DNA of 64,000 nt from Clytia hemisphaerica (lineage: Eukaryota; Cnidaria; Hydrozoa; Leptothecata; Clytiidae): the NCBI GenBank assembly GCA_902728285.1, contig CACVBU010000158.1, positions 124,001 to 188,000 on the forward strand, in the 5' to 3' direction. Every line of letters begins with the position of its first letter. The stretch's first letter is position 1. A program made the position numbers and the translations under genes. The notes beneath the pieces are model-generated. The model was not told where the DNA came from, did not search any database, and was given only the letters and a program-made list of their open reading frames with translations. Shown in pieces: positions 43,721 to 55,649 of the stretch.

Positions 43721-45081
43721 GTAGAAGGGCCTAAGAGCCAGAAATGTAGAAAAACTATAAAGAAGACTTTTAGACGGGTATAGCCGATTTCATTACCTAA
43801 CTCGAGATATTTCATGCCAGGTTCCACTTTTCGCCACAATTTGGTCTAAAATTGACCAAAAATTGCATCTTCTGCGTGAATTATCTCGAGTTAGGTAATG
43901 AAATCGGCTATACCCGTCTAAAAGTCTTCTATCTAGTTTTTTGAGAGCTTTCGAATGGTATACCTGATATTGTCTGAAAATGAGTTTGAAATTTTCAAAA
44001 CATTTCTCCCTTAGGGTTTTGCCTGGGGAAAAAAGAAATTGCCAAAAAAGGGAATGTTCCACCAGTGGAATTTTAGGGGATTTTTTCCTGAGGCATAAGC
44101 ATCCTATAGAGAAGGTCTGGAGAAAGTTTCAGCTATATATTATTTTTTTCCTGTAAATTATGCTAAACGACCCCACTATAGCTTAAATGCTCCAACTTGA
44201 TTTTTATTTATAATGAACTATGATGAACCAATAGTCTGATGCCAGATCAGTAAATTACTATTTTTCACCCGGTTGGTTTCCAGAAACGCTACATTTTTTT
44301 ATTTTCGCCTCAATTGAAAATTTTTTCAAGCAATATCCTGGCATGAAGACTTTTTTTCCTTTTTGGAAATTTTGGAAATTATGATTGCCAATTATGTGAC
44401 ATTTTTTGCTTTTGCAGCATGCTTTTGAAAATTACAAAATGCCTTCTGCTCGGGGAATTTTTTCCTTTCGACGTTCTTTCAGATTATGAAAATGTTTCCC
44501 TGTATATATGAGATTTTTTTTCTTTTGCATTACACTTTTTTTTATATAAGAACCAGTAAAATTTTTCTGAGCCTCAACTGTTCTTTTTTTTTTTGCACTT
44601 TGAGCTTCTATCATGTTCTTATTAATATAATTAATGTAAGTCAGGTATTTTAGGAATTATACCCAATTTTTATTACTTTGACCCCTAAATTGATTGAAAT
44701 TGAGTAGTTTCAGGCTCAGCATTGTTCTTAAATTTTTCTTATTTTTTGGTGATTTTGAGCCCCGTTGTTCTTATAAAATTGTTCTTACATTTAAAAAAGT
44801 GTATGTTTGAAATTATGAAATTTTTTCCCAGTTTTGAAAGTTTTTTTACTTTTTGACATGCATTTCAAAAAATATAACTTTTGGATGCTATAATTTTTTA
44901 CCTTTTTTTCAATATTTTATATATTTTACCTTTTCTCCAATATTTTATATAATAAACCTTTTTTCCAATATGAAAGTATATGCAAAATATTTCATCTATT
45001 ATGAAAATATAAATTTTCCTTTGGTTTTCTCATTGTAAAATATTCTCAATTTTTGATGAACAAGATCAATTTTTGTAGATA
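43721..45081. other. Non-coding AT-rich stretch
   Basis: Apart from the hairpin at 43,761-43,930, only poly-T/poly-A rich sequence; no gene. Confidence 0.5.
43761..43930. repeat. 49-bp perfect hairpin arms
   Basis: Arm 43,761-43,809 (AGAAGACTTTTAGACGGGTA ... ACTCGAGATA) is mirrored at 43,882-43,930 with a 72-bp spacer. Probably a MITE or one arm pair of a larger foldback. Confidence 0.88.
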
Positions 45082-45412
45082 TACCTTAAAGGAAGAAATT
45101 TGGCGGAAAGAAAATTTGGCGGATTTGGCGGATTCGGCTGAAATCCGCCAAATTAAGTTCCCGCCAAAATTTCTTTTTTCCGCCATCCGCCAAATTAAAT
45201 TCCCGTCAAATTAAACATCTCTTTTAAGGTGTTTTTGCTATTTTTTCACTGTTTTGATGCCATCTTAAGGTTAATTTTTTTAAGCGACCGCCAAATTAAA
45301 TTCCCGCCAAATTTAGTTTTTTCGTCCATCCGCCAAATTAAATTTCCTCTGAAAAAACTTTTTTGGCCATCCGCCAAATTAAATTCCCGCCAAAATTTCT
45401 TCCTTTAAGGTA
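45082..45412. mobile_element. GGCGG-type MITE
   Basis: 331 bp with tips TACCTTAAAGGAAGAAATTT and the inverse; if TA is the duplication the element starts at CCTTAAAGG. The interior repeats CCGCCAAATTAAATTCCCGCC about five times. Related fragments are at 28,186-28,250 and in intron 1 of the OTU-hAT gene. Confidence 0.75.
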
Positions 45413-45600
45413 CATTACCCCCTGATTTAAGAAAACGAGAAAAAGAAAAAGTATTTTAGGTTGAAATTTTGAGATATTTGAGTTAAAAAAACTTCAAAAA
45501 AGCAGTTTGTTTTGAAAATAGAATATCAACTTTCTTTTGGTTCACCAGAGTTTGTACATGTTTAAAATGCATTGATAGAAATTTTCTCTCGTGACGATCA

Positions 45601-46064
45601 TGAAAATTCCCGGGGGGCCACTCGATTTCGAAACGACGATATGTGCCGCGCAAAATCTGCTTTTCAAAATCGTACCCTTACAGTGCAGTTCAATATGCCT
45701 GAAAAGGTACCCTTTCAGTGCATTTTCTCTTGATTTACCCAACCCTTATAGTGCACTATATTTCTCAGCTGTAATCTGCTTGAAGAAAAAGCTTGGGAAA
45801 TTTTCTGTTTCAAAGAAAAACTGGGAAAATTATTCTTGTCAGCTGTGATTATCAGACAATAGAAACTTTTTCAAACAAACGAGAAGTATAAACCTTTCTT
45901 TTTAACAATCATTTTGAATTTGTTTTAAAATTCGACCCTTGAAGTGCAATCTCACAGAAACACATCCTTACAGTGCATTTTGGGATGCTGAAAAACCCCA
46001 CCCTTAAGCGCGGCACATGACGCAGGCCAGATCATATGAGTGCCCCCCCCCCCGGGTGAAAATT
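45601..46064. mobile_element. CCCGGGGGG-tipped MITE with 8-bp duplication
   Basis: 448 bp (45,609-46,056), flanked by TGAAAATT at 45,601-45,608 and 46,057-46,064. Tips CCCGGGGGGCCACTC and, inverted, CCCGGGGGGGG...GCACTC, continuing ATGTGCCGCGC on both sides. Interior phrases such as ACCCTTACAGTGCA recur about four times. An 8-bp duplication suggests hAT mobilisation. Confidence 0.85.
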
Positions 46065-47701
46065 ACGAAAAAAGGTTTGTTTACCATGCAAATATCGCGA
46101 AAATAGCCCAAATCATGCCTCAAATTATTTCCCGATCACGCATCACGCAAACGGCTGGGTACAACTTTTTAAAATTGCATCATAAAATGGCTAACTTTCT
46201 CATTTCCGGGATAACATACCTGCCCCGTCTCAGGGACCTCTTTGCTTCTAGGCGTCTCCGGCTAAAATCGGTGTTAAATCTACTTTTGTGGCGTTTTGGT
46301 CCTTTTCCGTTGTACACTAGCAATCGGAAAGTTTCGCTGGGAATAAGGAAGTTTAGCAATCCTACGGTATGTAGTGTAAAAAACCTTTCGCTTGCGAACA
46401 CGAGATTTTCGTATCGTGCGTAACCTCTTTTACAATTGATCTAACTTCGACACACTTTTCAGCAAAAGCACGCCATCTAGCCATTCGGCCTTTACTACAT
46501 CATTGGTGATACTACCGAAAAAAAACTAAACAAAAAGGGAATCGAATAATGGCACACGTTGAATCGCCAGGGGGATAAGAGGGTTTTCAAATTTCCGATG
46601 TCTTTCATAAAAGGCAAGTACTTCACCCACTTACTTTATTAAGAAACATTTTTTATCAGAGGACTGGATTTTATTAGAGCAAGTAACTGGAAAAAAAGCA
46701 TTTATGTCAAAAATTAAAATCTTCCTTATTAGTAACTAAAAAGAGTCCTGAAAAACAATAAAGAAAAAATTACAAAAACAGAAATCCTATCAGCGATAAA
46801 AATAAATGTAACATATATCTTTTTTTTTTTTAATTATTAATATATATATATATATAACTCATTGATTAAAATGAAGAATAAAACAAATATGCAATAAACT
46901 ATAAAGTGACTGCAAAAAAGGAATGACAGGTAAGACAGGAAAAACAAAACAAAACAATAAACCATACAAAGAAAACGACCCAGAGACTTTGGCATAACCT
47001 TGCGGTCACGCCGGGCTGAAAGAAAACACACGGAATAATCATGCGATAAATGATAAAAAGTATAAAAATTAATAGAAATTTGATTTGCATTAAATGTTCT
47101 GGTTTAAGTTATTTGCCATTTCGGCGAAATCAACATCAGCCATCTCGATGGAGTGTTGATTCCTTCGTGTTCCTCGTATGCAAAGCAAGCAGGATCGTAA
47201 TGAAAGAATTCGAACCGTGGAAGGAGGATCGTTCACACCGCTGGTCTTCACCTGTTTCGGAGGAATGAGTCGTGAATGCGATCGATCACTAAAATATATT
47301 GGAATATTAACTGATTGAAACCCCCTATTTTCTGTTTAAAAGACATTAAAACGACATAGTTACCTATAATGAAATTGGGTGCAAAATCGGACAATTTCCA
47401 ATAGTTCCATTTATACGGAGACGATTAGTTTGTCTGAGGCGATCAAAATGAAAAATTAACACCATAGAGAAGTGTACTTCCCATTCATGTTTTAATAGAT
47501 AAAATCTCTAAATTTACGCGGAAAGAAATGTTTTTTCGGAATTTAATTTTGCAGCTAGATCAAAAACAACATACCCTGAGGTAACCAAATAAGGCCGGGA
47601 TGACTTTGTTAAATGTTTCTCTAAGGGAAGCCGTAAATCCGACATGGGTCTTATCCATGTAAAAGTAACACTATCCATGTAAAAGTACACCTTCCCTGGA
47701 G
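46065..47701. other. Non-coding stretch
   Basis: No gene recognised. 46,818-46,858 is a (TA)n tract. Open frames of 60-127 codons here show no domain. Confidence 0.45.
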
Positions 47702-48058
47702 AATGCTCCCGGGGAGATGGGGCATTTAGGCAAAATGGGTGCTGGGTATATGCGAGCCATAAGGGTCCCTTTTCACAACCTCAAAAGTCCCTCAAAGGGG
47801 TACGAAAATCATTAAAAAGCAAAATTAGTCTCTGTAAGGGTCCAAAATTCACAAAACAATCGAAGTTATCTCTCTCGAAGGGTCGTGATTTTTTAAAATT
47901 TGGACTAAAACGAGTAAAAATGTACAAAAATTTTGAGAAAGGTCTCTCTAAGGGTCCCAAAAACACCAATTTTTACTCTCTCTAAGGGTCGATTTTGGAT
48001 TTTTGGCTCGAACATACTCGTCTCTTCGGTAAGCTAGTACCCCACCCCCGGGAGAATG
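47702..48058. mobile_element. CTCCCGGGG-tipped MITE
   Basis: 349 bp (47,706-48,054), tips CTCCCGGGG...CCCCGGGAG, flanked by AATG on both sides. Interior has TGGGTGCTGGGTATATGCGA and several TCTCTAAGGGTC phrases. A second, inverted copy lies at about 62,640-62,970 and a partial copy at 63,825-64,000. Confidence 0.8.
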
Positions 48059-48669
48059 TTCAATCATTTCCCACAAACTCGCATAAAGATGAAAGATTCT
48101 TTATTTAATAAAAAATCTACTTATACTATTTACAATTCTATTTACAGTTCCTTTTTGTTAAACTTTCTGCATTAAAGAAAGCTCATAATAATCATCTTAA
48201 TAGGTTTGTTGATAATTTTTTTCAAGACCTACGATGTCCTTATCATAAAAACAGCATTATTATGTTCACAGATGGTGACCCAGCCCACCACAACAACAGT
48301 CTTGCAAGCCAAATGGAAATTCGACAAATTACATGTGTATTTAGCACCATGGAACATGTGAACATGTAAAAAATTTATTCCTGTTGCAGAAATTAGAAAT
48401 AAAGCTAAAAAATGCAAGGTTAATAAGGTTAATTGTTTTACCAAGATTTAAAGAAAAAAATAGATTGTACATTAATTTATTCCGTCCCTCTATTTTGCCG
48501 TCTCTTTGATTTAAAACAATCGTGACTTTCTCAACCAATATATCAAATTTAAAAAGAACTGTTTCAAAATTTAGGTTACACTTTTTTCTATGTAATAAAG
48601 GAAGGATAATTTTATGGGATAATACACTCTTCTCGAGATGTTCTCGCTCGGCATGAAAACGAGGCCATG
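48059..48669. other. Non-coding stretch
   Basis: No certain gene. 48,229-48,362 (plus strand) reads IIMFTDGDPAHHNNSLASQ, faintly like an RNase H-fold transposase; too weak to call. Confidence 0.4.
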
Positions 48670-48966
48670 CCCGGGGGGGTACTACCCTTGTCGACCGACA
48701 GGGGTGCTCCGCTGAGGTTCGAAAAATGGACCCTTACGTGGGACTCGAAATTTGCAAAAAAGTGACCCTGAATGGGACTGAAATTCCAAAATTTTCTCAA
48801 ATTTTCTACTTTTCCCCCAAATTTTCCAAAAAAAGGCACTCTACGAGGGACTGATTTTTCTATTTTGGTGTTTTTGCGACCCTACCTGGGACTCGTGGAG
48901 GTTAAAAAAGGTACCCAGACCAGCGGAGCATCCCCGTAATCCATCTTGCCCTAGTACCCCCCCGGC
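48670..48966. mobile_element. CCGGGGGGGTACTA-tipped MITE
   Basis: About 297 bp with inverted tips GCCCGGGGGGGTACTA and TAGTACCCCCCCGGCC. Interior phrases such as GGGACTCGAAATTTGC, TGGGACTGA and GGGACTCGTGG recur. Duplication not clear. Confidence 0.75.
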
Positions 48967-49340
48967 CAGGAATGATAAAAATCAAAACTTTTTTTCTAGC
49001 GGGAAATCTTATAAATTCCCATAACAGTTTACAAAATATGTCTTCTTTTCCCTTTTCTTTTCTCATTCCTTTAAATTTTTCTTATTATTTATTCTTTATA
49101 TGTTTACACGAGATATTTGAATGAAAATATGCTTTTTTTGTGAGAAAATTGATCTTTCTGTGAAGTTTTTAATGGAAGGTAGGAGAGATTAGAATATATT
49201 CATAAAAGAAAAGAAGGTTGATTTACAAATATAATGCTGAAAATTTTAGCAAGAAGTTCATTTTTCACCAATTTTTCCAGAGCACGTCTTCAACTTCTGA
49301 CTTTTTTTCCATTTCTTATTATTTACAAGTGTAAATTTTC

Positions 49341-49660
49341 TACTCTAAGGTCCCGAATAAACGTCCCCACCCGCTTATTAATTTTCGAAAATTTTTCGGA
49401 CCCCCCCCGTTCTTAAAAGAACGCCCCCCCCCCCCGTGTTATTAATTTTTCCAGTTTTTTTGTTTTTGAGTTGAAGTGTAAATCAAACTTAATCTATTTC
49501 GAACGACCTTAGAGTACTACAAACCAGGTCAAATACGTGTCAAACGATGATGATTTTCAGCCCCCCGTTTATTCAGACCCTCCCGTTTATTATATTTTGC
49601 AAAAATTTCGGACCCCCCCCCCTTTTATTTAGACCCCCTATTATTTGGGACCTTAGAGTA
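49341..49660. mobile_element. CTCTAAGGTCCC-tipped MITE, TA duplication
   Basis: 316 bp (49,343-49,658) between TA dinucleotides; tips CTCTAAGGTCCC and GGGACCTTAGAG. The uninterrupted sequence is in copy B at about 50,375-50,390. Poly-C runs and CCGCTTATTAATTTTCG resemble the MITE inside the LINE at 41,027-41,294. Confidence 0.88.
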
Positions 49661-50440
49661 TTTGACGTAATTTTTGAAAAATTAAAAAATTCCATCACTT
49701 TTTTTTATTTTCTATTTTAGAGTGTTTCCAACGTTACGTCATTCAAAATGGTAGACTTGGACTAAAAATGATAGAAAAGCTTGACAAAAACCGATTTACA
49801 AGGTATGAAAACCGTTTTAAGGCACTTTAACTCCCCAATTATGAAATAAAATAAGTCTTATACGATTTTCATTCAACATTCCTTCGAAATTTTAACAAAA
49901 CTTATAGAATCTTGAAAATTTTAAACAAACGTAGAGCTCACGTAAGATGTTTTGGAAATGAAATGTCTTGTCATTGCAAATAGGTTTCTGATGCATTGAC
50001 GCACCAAGTTATTTCTTGAGGCTAAAAATAACCTAATGATGGAGAAAATCTCGATTTTGAAACTTCAAATCGTAAAAAATGAAAATTTTCGAATCCGACC
50101 AAATCTATATGCTTTTTTCGCGGATAAAAGATTTCAAAGGCTCGATGAGAGAAAAAGGTTTCGCATTACCCAAGCATAAAACATCCTGAAATCGATCGAG
50201 TTAAACTGGAAACGGTGTTATGGGACTTGTCATGTAATTCCATCCAAGAAAAGAAAACAAGGTTGACTCACAAATATAATGTTGAAAATTTTAGCAAGAA
50301 GTTCATTTTTCACCAATTTTTCCAGAGCACGTCTTCAACTCTGACTTTTTTTCCATTTCTTATTATTTAAAAGTGCAAATTTTTTATTTGACATAATTTT
50401 TGAAAAATTAAAAAAATTCCGTCACGTTTTTCGAGGATAA

Positions 50441-50958
50441 AAGTAGCCAATTCGATTGACTTCAAAATTTGCCATACTCACCAACTTTGCCAAATCCAGA
50501 TTTTCAATGTCAAAAGATCATAGCTTCATGGTAAATTTGTACATCGCTACGCCGCCATTATGATTTCCTTTTTGCGATGCTTCGTCAGCAGTTTTCTGTT
50601 GGCGTTTGTAGAGGGCGAAGTGTTTATACACCTGGGTGGTTTTTTTAACCAATCAAATTGCCGATCGGCATTGTTTTGCTTTAGCATTGGAAGGTATTCT
50701 ATTTTTCAAAATCTTTGGCAAAAGTGGCAAAATTGGAGCGAAAAGAATACAGGTCTCGTGGGAACAGTGTTTTGTTTGGAGCAGTATGGAGGTAAGTTCC
50801 AAAAACGCCAAGAACGCCAGATCCACCACATCTTTTTTATTTGGCATTTATGGCTCTCAAATTTTGCCACATTTGCCAAATTTTTATCAATCGAATGCAA
50901 AAAAATTGGCAATAAGGGCAAAAATGGCATATTTTGATGTCAATCGAATTTGCTGAAG
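50441..50958. mobile_element. AATTCGATTGAC-tipped MITE, AAG duplication
   Basis: 512 bp (50,444-50,955) between AAG triplets; tips TAGCCAATTCGATTGAC and, inverted, CAGCAAATTCGATTGAC, both continuing TCAAAATWTGCCAT. The uninterrupted site is in copy A at about 50,128. The open frames inside (50,560-50,956) are repeat-derived. Confidence 0.85.
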
Positions 50959-51060
50959 ATTTCAAAGGCCCGATGAGAGAAAAAAGTTTCGCATTACCCA
51001 GCATAAACATCCTGAAATCGATCGAGTTAAATTGGAAACGGGGATCAGACTTGTTATGCA

Positions 51061-51684
51061 GAGTATAAAAGCCTACCAGAGAGCTTCTGATTGGATCGAA
51101 ATATCTAATATAATTTCAAAAATACTAGCACGACCACTAGTTCCTGTCTATCCTAATATAAGGCTTATGCAAGAATGCTGATTAAGCACGACCACCAATC
51201 AAACATTCAAGCATTTTTTCGATTTTCCTGATCTATCCTCGTCTAACTCTGATGCAAGCACCAGTGTTTTCCTGAGTTTTTAAACAGCTTTTTATTCTTT
51301 ACGCATGCGTAAGACAATAGATTTGTATGGTTTAGGGGATTTCAATTAATTAGTACCAGGGTCTACTCATTATTCTACCTGGGTCTAAAGTTAGGTATTT
51401 TTTTGCAATTTTTTCCACCGGTTGGCCGATCTGACCGGGTCACGAATACAGGGGTAGTATACAAAATAATTTCATTTTGATAAAGAAGTAAAATCATGAG
51501 CAAAAGGTATGTAGAGTTTTCAAAAATTCATGAATATTACCAGCAGAAGCTTTTTTGACTCTTGCTCTTGGGAAATTCCCCAAATGAACCATAAGTGGTT
51601 ATTTGTCAGAAGACACCTACATGTTTGCTAGCAGACATGTCATTTTTGGACTTCCACTGACTAAAAATGACTGAAATGGGGGGG
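51061..51684. other. Non-coding stretch
   Basis: No recognised feature. Confidence 0.4.
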
Positions 51685-53796
51685 GTTTCAGGGGTCTTAA
51701 AAACCGTCACACCGACAAAATTTTGGGTGAAATACCGTAATACCGTCGGTGGAGGTATCCTAATACCGATACCGATATTATAGTTTTTTTTCGAAAATAA
51801 TGATAAATGAATTTTCAGCTATCAAATCTATTTGTGTAGTAACAAATAAGAAACTGTACAAACAAGTCTTGTACTTTATGAGGCCCCCCAGTCAACCCTC
51901 AATCAACGATGTAAAAATAATAGATAACCAACTTGCCTTGATTCTCAAAAAACATCCGTGTTACGGTTGTAAAAATATTGATGACATTTTGCATCGTAAA
52001 AAGTGCAATTAAATAAAAACTTGCTTCATTTGCAACCTTCTATTGGACAGAATCGATCACGTGATGTATATTATTCCAAAATTTGGGTTAGAAAAAGTGT
52101 ATTTTCCTATAGGCAGCCTCACAGAAGGAATTTTTTATTAGATATTATTAGATTAAGTGGTATCAGGCCGATCCGTAGTCAATTTGTCTAAAGATTGGTA
52201 CCTTTATCTTTTGAAAAAAATTCCAAAATTTGCAGTAAATAACAATTCAAATTTTCTATCAATTCAGTGGATGTCAAAATCTAGCTAAAAGCATAACACA
52301 CACTGCACACAGAGCTATTTAAAGGAGTGCTCATTTCAATAGGAAAACAATGGTTGTTCTCTTGGGAGAAGTGCCTTCTAGAGGTAGTTGGTTATCTATT
52401 ATTTTTACATCGTTGCCTCAATTCAGGTATTCACGCACAAATTTTTGCCAATTCACGTATTCACGCGCGAAAAAAACCATTTTCACGTTCACGCACCAAT
52501 TTTGCTTTTACATCTTTGGTTAAACGATTGTTGGGCTAAATTTAACCTTTTTATGGTCTCTTTTAAACAGATTGACCTATTTCTTATACCAAACATTTTC
52601 GCCAATATATGAAGTTTTTTGCTAGTTTTGTGACCTTATTCTCGATATCGTCGACTTTTACAGCTATTTGAGCTTTCATAAAGCCATATTTTAGGTCTAC
52701 CGCGCCAAAGTTACTTGGTTGTTACGGGAGGCAAATGCAAAATTAAGCCTTTTCCGCAATAATTTCTTCAGCGCAGACCCGTAAGATGTCTTTTATATTG
52801 AGAATTAATTTAAAATCGTGGTTTGGGCCAATCATGGTCTGAGAAGCCGTAAACTTCAACACAGGCTTCATAGAGGTGGTGTTGTGGTGCTACTAGAGGA
52901 CGCGAATTCTAAAGTTTAACCCCACCTCACTATCGGAGGAAAGAAAATAAATGAAAAATAAGAACGCGAGAGAAGCGAGCGCGAAATTTTTTCGACAATT
53001 TTCGCTCTCCTTTGTTATTGACACAATTTTTGATATTCTTTAACACTGACCATTTGTTGGGAAAAATATGGTACAGCAAAGCGACGTACCTGTCGTACCC
53101 GGTGCAGCGTTCCAAGAGTTTCGCCCAAGAAAAAATTTGAAATTTAGAATGCCTAGATTGCCTGAAAACGCATCATATGCATCATGATGTGAATTATTTT
53201 TTAATCGTTCGATGCTGCACAAGATGTTTTTAGAACCTACTTTTACTAATTATTGAAGGAGTAAATACCGCCTTTACTGTCTCAGTAGCAACATAAGTGA
53301 ATACGGAGAGACGACCATATCATTTAGTGCTAACGGAGAAAATTTTATCTAGACTCATTCGTTGGATGTAGTATTTGCATCACAAAAGTGTTGTCATTAA
53401 AAAATGCGCCCGCAGATAAATAACGAAAATATTTGTTTAGATATCGTAACGTTTTGCTTATTTTGAATAACCTCACCATAAGAATAAGTCAATAGGACAT
53501 CTGAGATTGTGCCAGCAAAGCGAGCAAGAAAATTTTACTGGTTAAAATAGCGGAATAGACTTTTCTTTTTTGAATTTTTTTCTGCTTGAAACTCATGAAG
53601 AAACTAAAAGGTAAATAGTTTTATACCGAAATACCGTTTTTTATTGATAAAAATATCGAAATACCGACAGAAAAACAGGCAATTTACCGATACCGGTAGA
53701 AAATGAAATACCGTAATCCCGTCGTTTTTCTCTCGTAATACCGATTTAACGGGGATAAATAGGCCCATACCGTAAAAGTGAACCCCCCCCTGAAAC
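51685..53796. mobile_element. About 2.1-kb element with ATACCG subterminal repeats
   Basis: Tips GTTTCAGGGG at 51,685 and its inverse at 53,796. Just inside, both ends are dense in ATACCG/CCGATA hexamers (51,700-51,790 and 53,620-53,775). The interior has a few short open frames (51,800-52,191) with no domain I recognise. Target duplication not evident. Confidence 0.55.
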
Positions 53797-54841
53797 GAGT
53801 GAACTTCAGCCACACAGGTGGTGGGTGTACCAGAGAGCTCTGAAAGGTTGTTTTTAATTGATTTAATCATCTCAAATATGGTCTAATTGGATGTCTTCTC
53901 GAAAAAGTTGAAGAGCAAAACTCATCGAATCTTCAATCTTAGACAAAAAAGAGACCTGAAGACAAAAAAAAATCATATTATCTTCAATGCCGAGTGGATT
54001 TGGCTTCTGGACTTGTCACCCAAACTCTCCAAGTCCAATTAAAACCATATTTGTTCTAGTAAAAAAAGGAGTTTTCAGAGCTTGTTTTGAATATTTTTTC
54101 ATGCAATTTTGAAAAGTTTGCAACCAATGTTATTTCGGTTACATTGAAATAAATATGTTATTTTCGTTTTAAGGTACGAATTAGAAAATAATTATGCCTA
54201 TTGTTAATATGCTGGTATAAGCAAAAAGATGTTTTTCTTTCCTTTTTCGGACCAATCTTGCTCCACATCCGTGTCAATCAAATGTGAAAAAGCTTGTGAA
54301 TTAAACTTGACGAGTAAGCAAAGGATATCACTCTTTTTTTTAAACAAAACTTTTAATCAAAAACAATATGTCAAAGGGTCTAGTAACGGTCTTGTGGCAA
54401 TCAAAAATATCGTCCAAATATTTATGTAACTTGTAATAAAGTAGCTATCACTTTCAGCTAGGGAGATTGGAAAGATAATGGTCGCTGGCCAAAAAGATAA
54501 TACAGTTAAAATACACTAATACGCTTTCTTATAAAATACACTAATACGCTTTCTTATAAGTCGCTCTATTATTCGATACGCTCCATTATTCGATAATATT
54601 GAAAGTCACCGTCAACAAGAAAGAGTCATAAACGACACTCTACTATTCGATACGCTTCCTTATTCGATGGAAACTTGATTCCCCTTGACAATCGAATTAG
54701 AGAGCATCAACTGTACTTAATGCTATCAAAATTGATTTTTCCATCTTAGCAGTTTTTAAGTTAATCTGTGCGTCATGTGTATTATTTTCTCTAGCACTAA
54801 TTAGGTAAGCTGACTAAGGAACATTCTAGATTAATTTTGTA

Positions 54842-54974
54842 TTTTTCTAAAATGGCGATGCACTGTGGGATTTTTTCGGGAGTATTACAATAGAATTCCC
54901 TCGAGGAATTCTTAAGAGATTTCTATTGTAATACTCCCGAAGCAATCCCACAATGCATCGCGTTTTTAGAAAAA
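54842..54974. repeat. Short hairpin MITE
   Basis: Arms of about 54 bp: CGGGAGTATTACAATAGAA at left mirrored by TTCTATTGTAATACTCCCG at right, loop about 25 bp, outer tips TTTTTCTAAAA. Confidence 0.85.
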
Positions 54975-55315
54975 CCAAAACTCCGATAAGATCTATTGAT
55001 AAAGAACAATATTTCTGATCCGATTATCAAACAAACCATACTGACGCTAATAACAGCATGCAGGTCTTAAATGAATTCCATTTGAATTGTAAAAACGGTC
55101 GCTTAATCTTTAATTATTGGTTGACATTGATTAAAACTACAACGCTTAGTGAGATAATTAACATAAAACAGACTAGCATTCTGGACTATTTGATTGCTGT
55201 AAAGTCTTCAACGTTGAAAATAGGCGGATAAATAATGTTGGTAGATTTAAAGAGGATGCGTTGAAAGAGCACTTAGTAAAATCTGTGATGAGTAAAGAGC
55301 TACATACACTACACA

Positions 55316-55450
55316 ATATATTGTCGGTTAATATATCGGTCTATACACTACACAATTTGTTGTCGCAGGCAATATATCGATAAGAATATATCGATAATAT
55401 ATTGATGAGTGCCGGCAATATATTGAAAAGGTGTCTGCAATATATTGTCA
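55316..55450. repeat. AATATATTG / ATATATCGAT repeat cluster
   Basis: Six or more copies of CAATATATTG-like decamers interleaved with ATATATCGATA. Self-complementary throughout. Confidence 0.7.
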
Positions 55451-55649
55451 ACTCGATTTTCAATATTCCAACAATATGGGGGATTGTTTACAGAACGAAA
55501 ACTAATTTTTAAGATAGGGGACCTGTTGTTTACTGCGTACATTACGGTCCCCAAATTATATCGTCGAATATTGCTCACCATTGTGTAGTCTAAATAGCCC
55601 TTAAGATTACCAAGAAGTTATGTTACTAGTGGTATTTTTCTACATGAAT

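Larger units (their letters stand above)
49208..51060. repeat. Tandemly duplicated block, each copy with its own MITE
   Basis: Copy A starts at about 49,208 and copy B at about 50,255. Shared runs include AATTTTAGCAAGAAGTTCAT, TTTTTCCAGAGCACGTCTTC and, near the ends, GGATAAAAG, ATTTCAAAGG, ATGAGAGAAAAA and CATCCTGAAATCGATCGAGT. A carries a MITE at 49,343-49,658 absent from B; B carries another at 50,444-50,955 absent from A. B also lacks about 400 bp of A (49,720-50,120). No gene. Confidence 0.85.

Noticed and set aside
46837..47268. Frames of 60-72 codons flanking a (TA)n tract
   Set aside because: No domain, no splice signals, low complexity.
48229..48444. Possible transposase exon (MFTDGDPAHHNN on the plus strand)
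   Set aside because: Only a dozen residues resemble an RNase H-fold motif, with no supporting context or splice sites.
50560..50956. 125- and 106-codon open frames
   Set aside because: They lie inside the MITE at 50,444-50,955 and extend into its inverted repeat.
51800..52191. Short frames with a CYGCKN segment
   Set aside because: Not recognisable as a zinc finger or transposase; 62-70 codons in AT-rich sequence is expected by chance.
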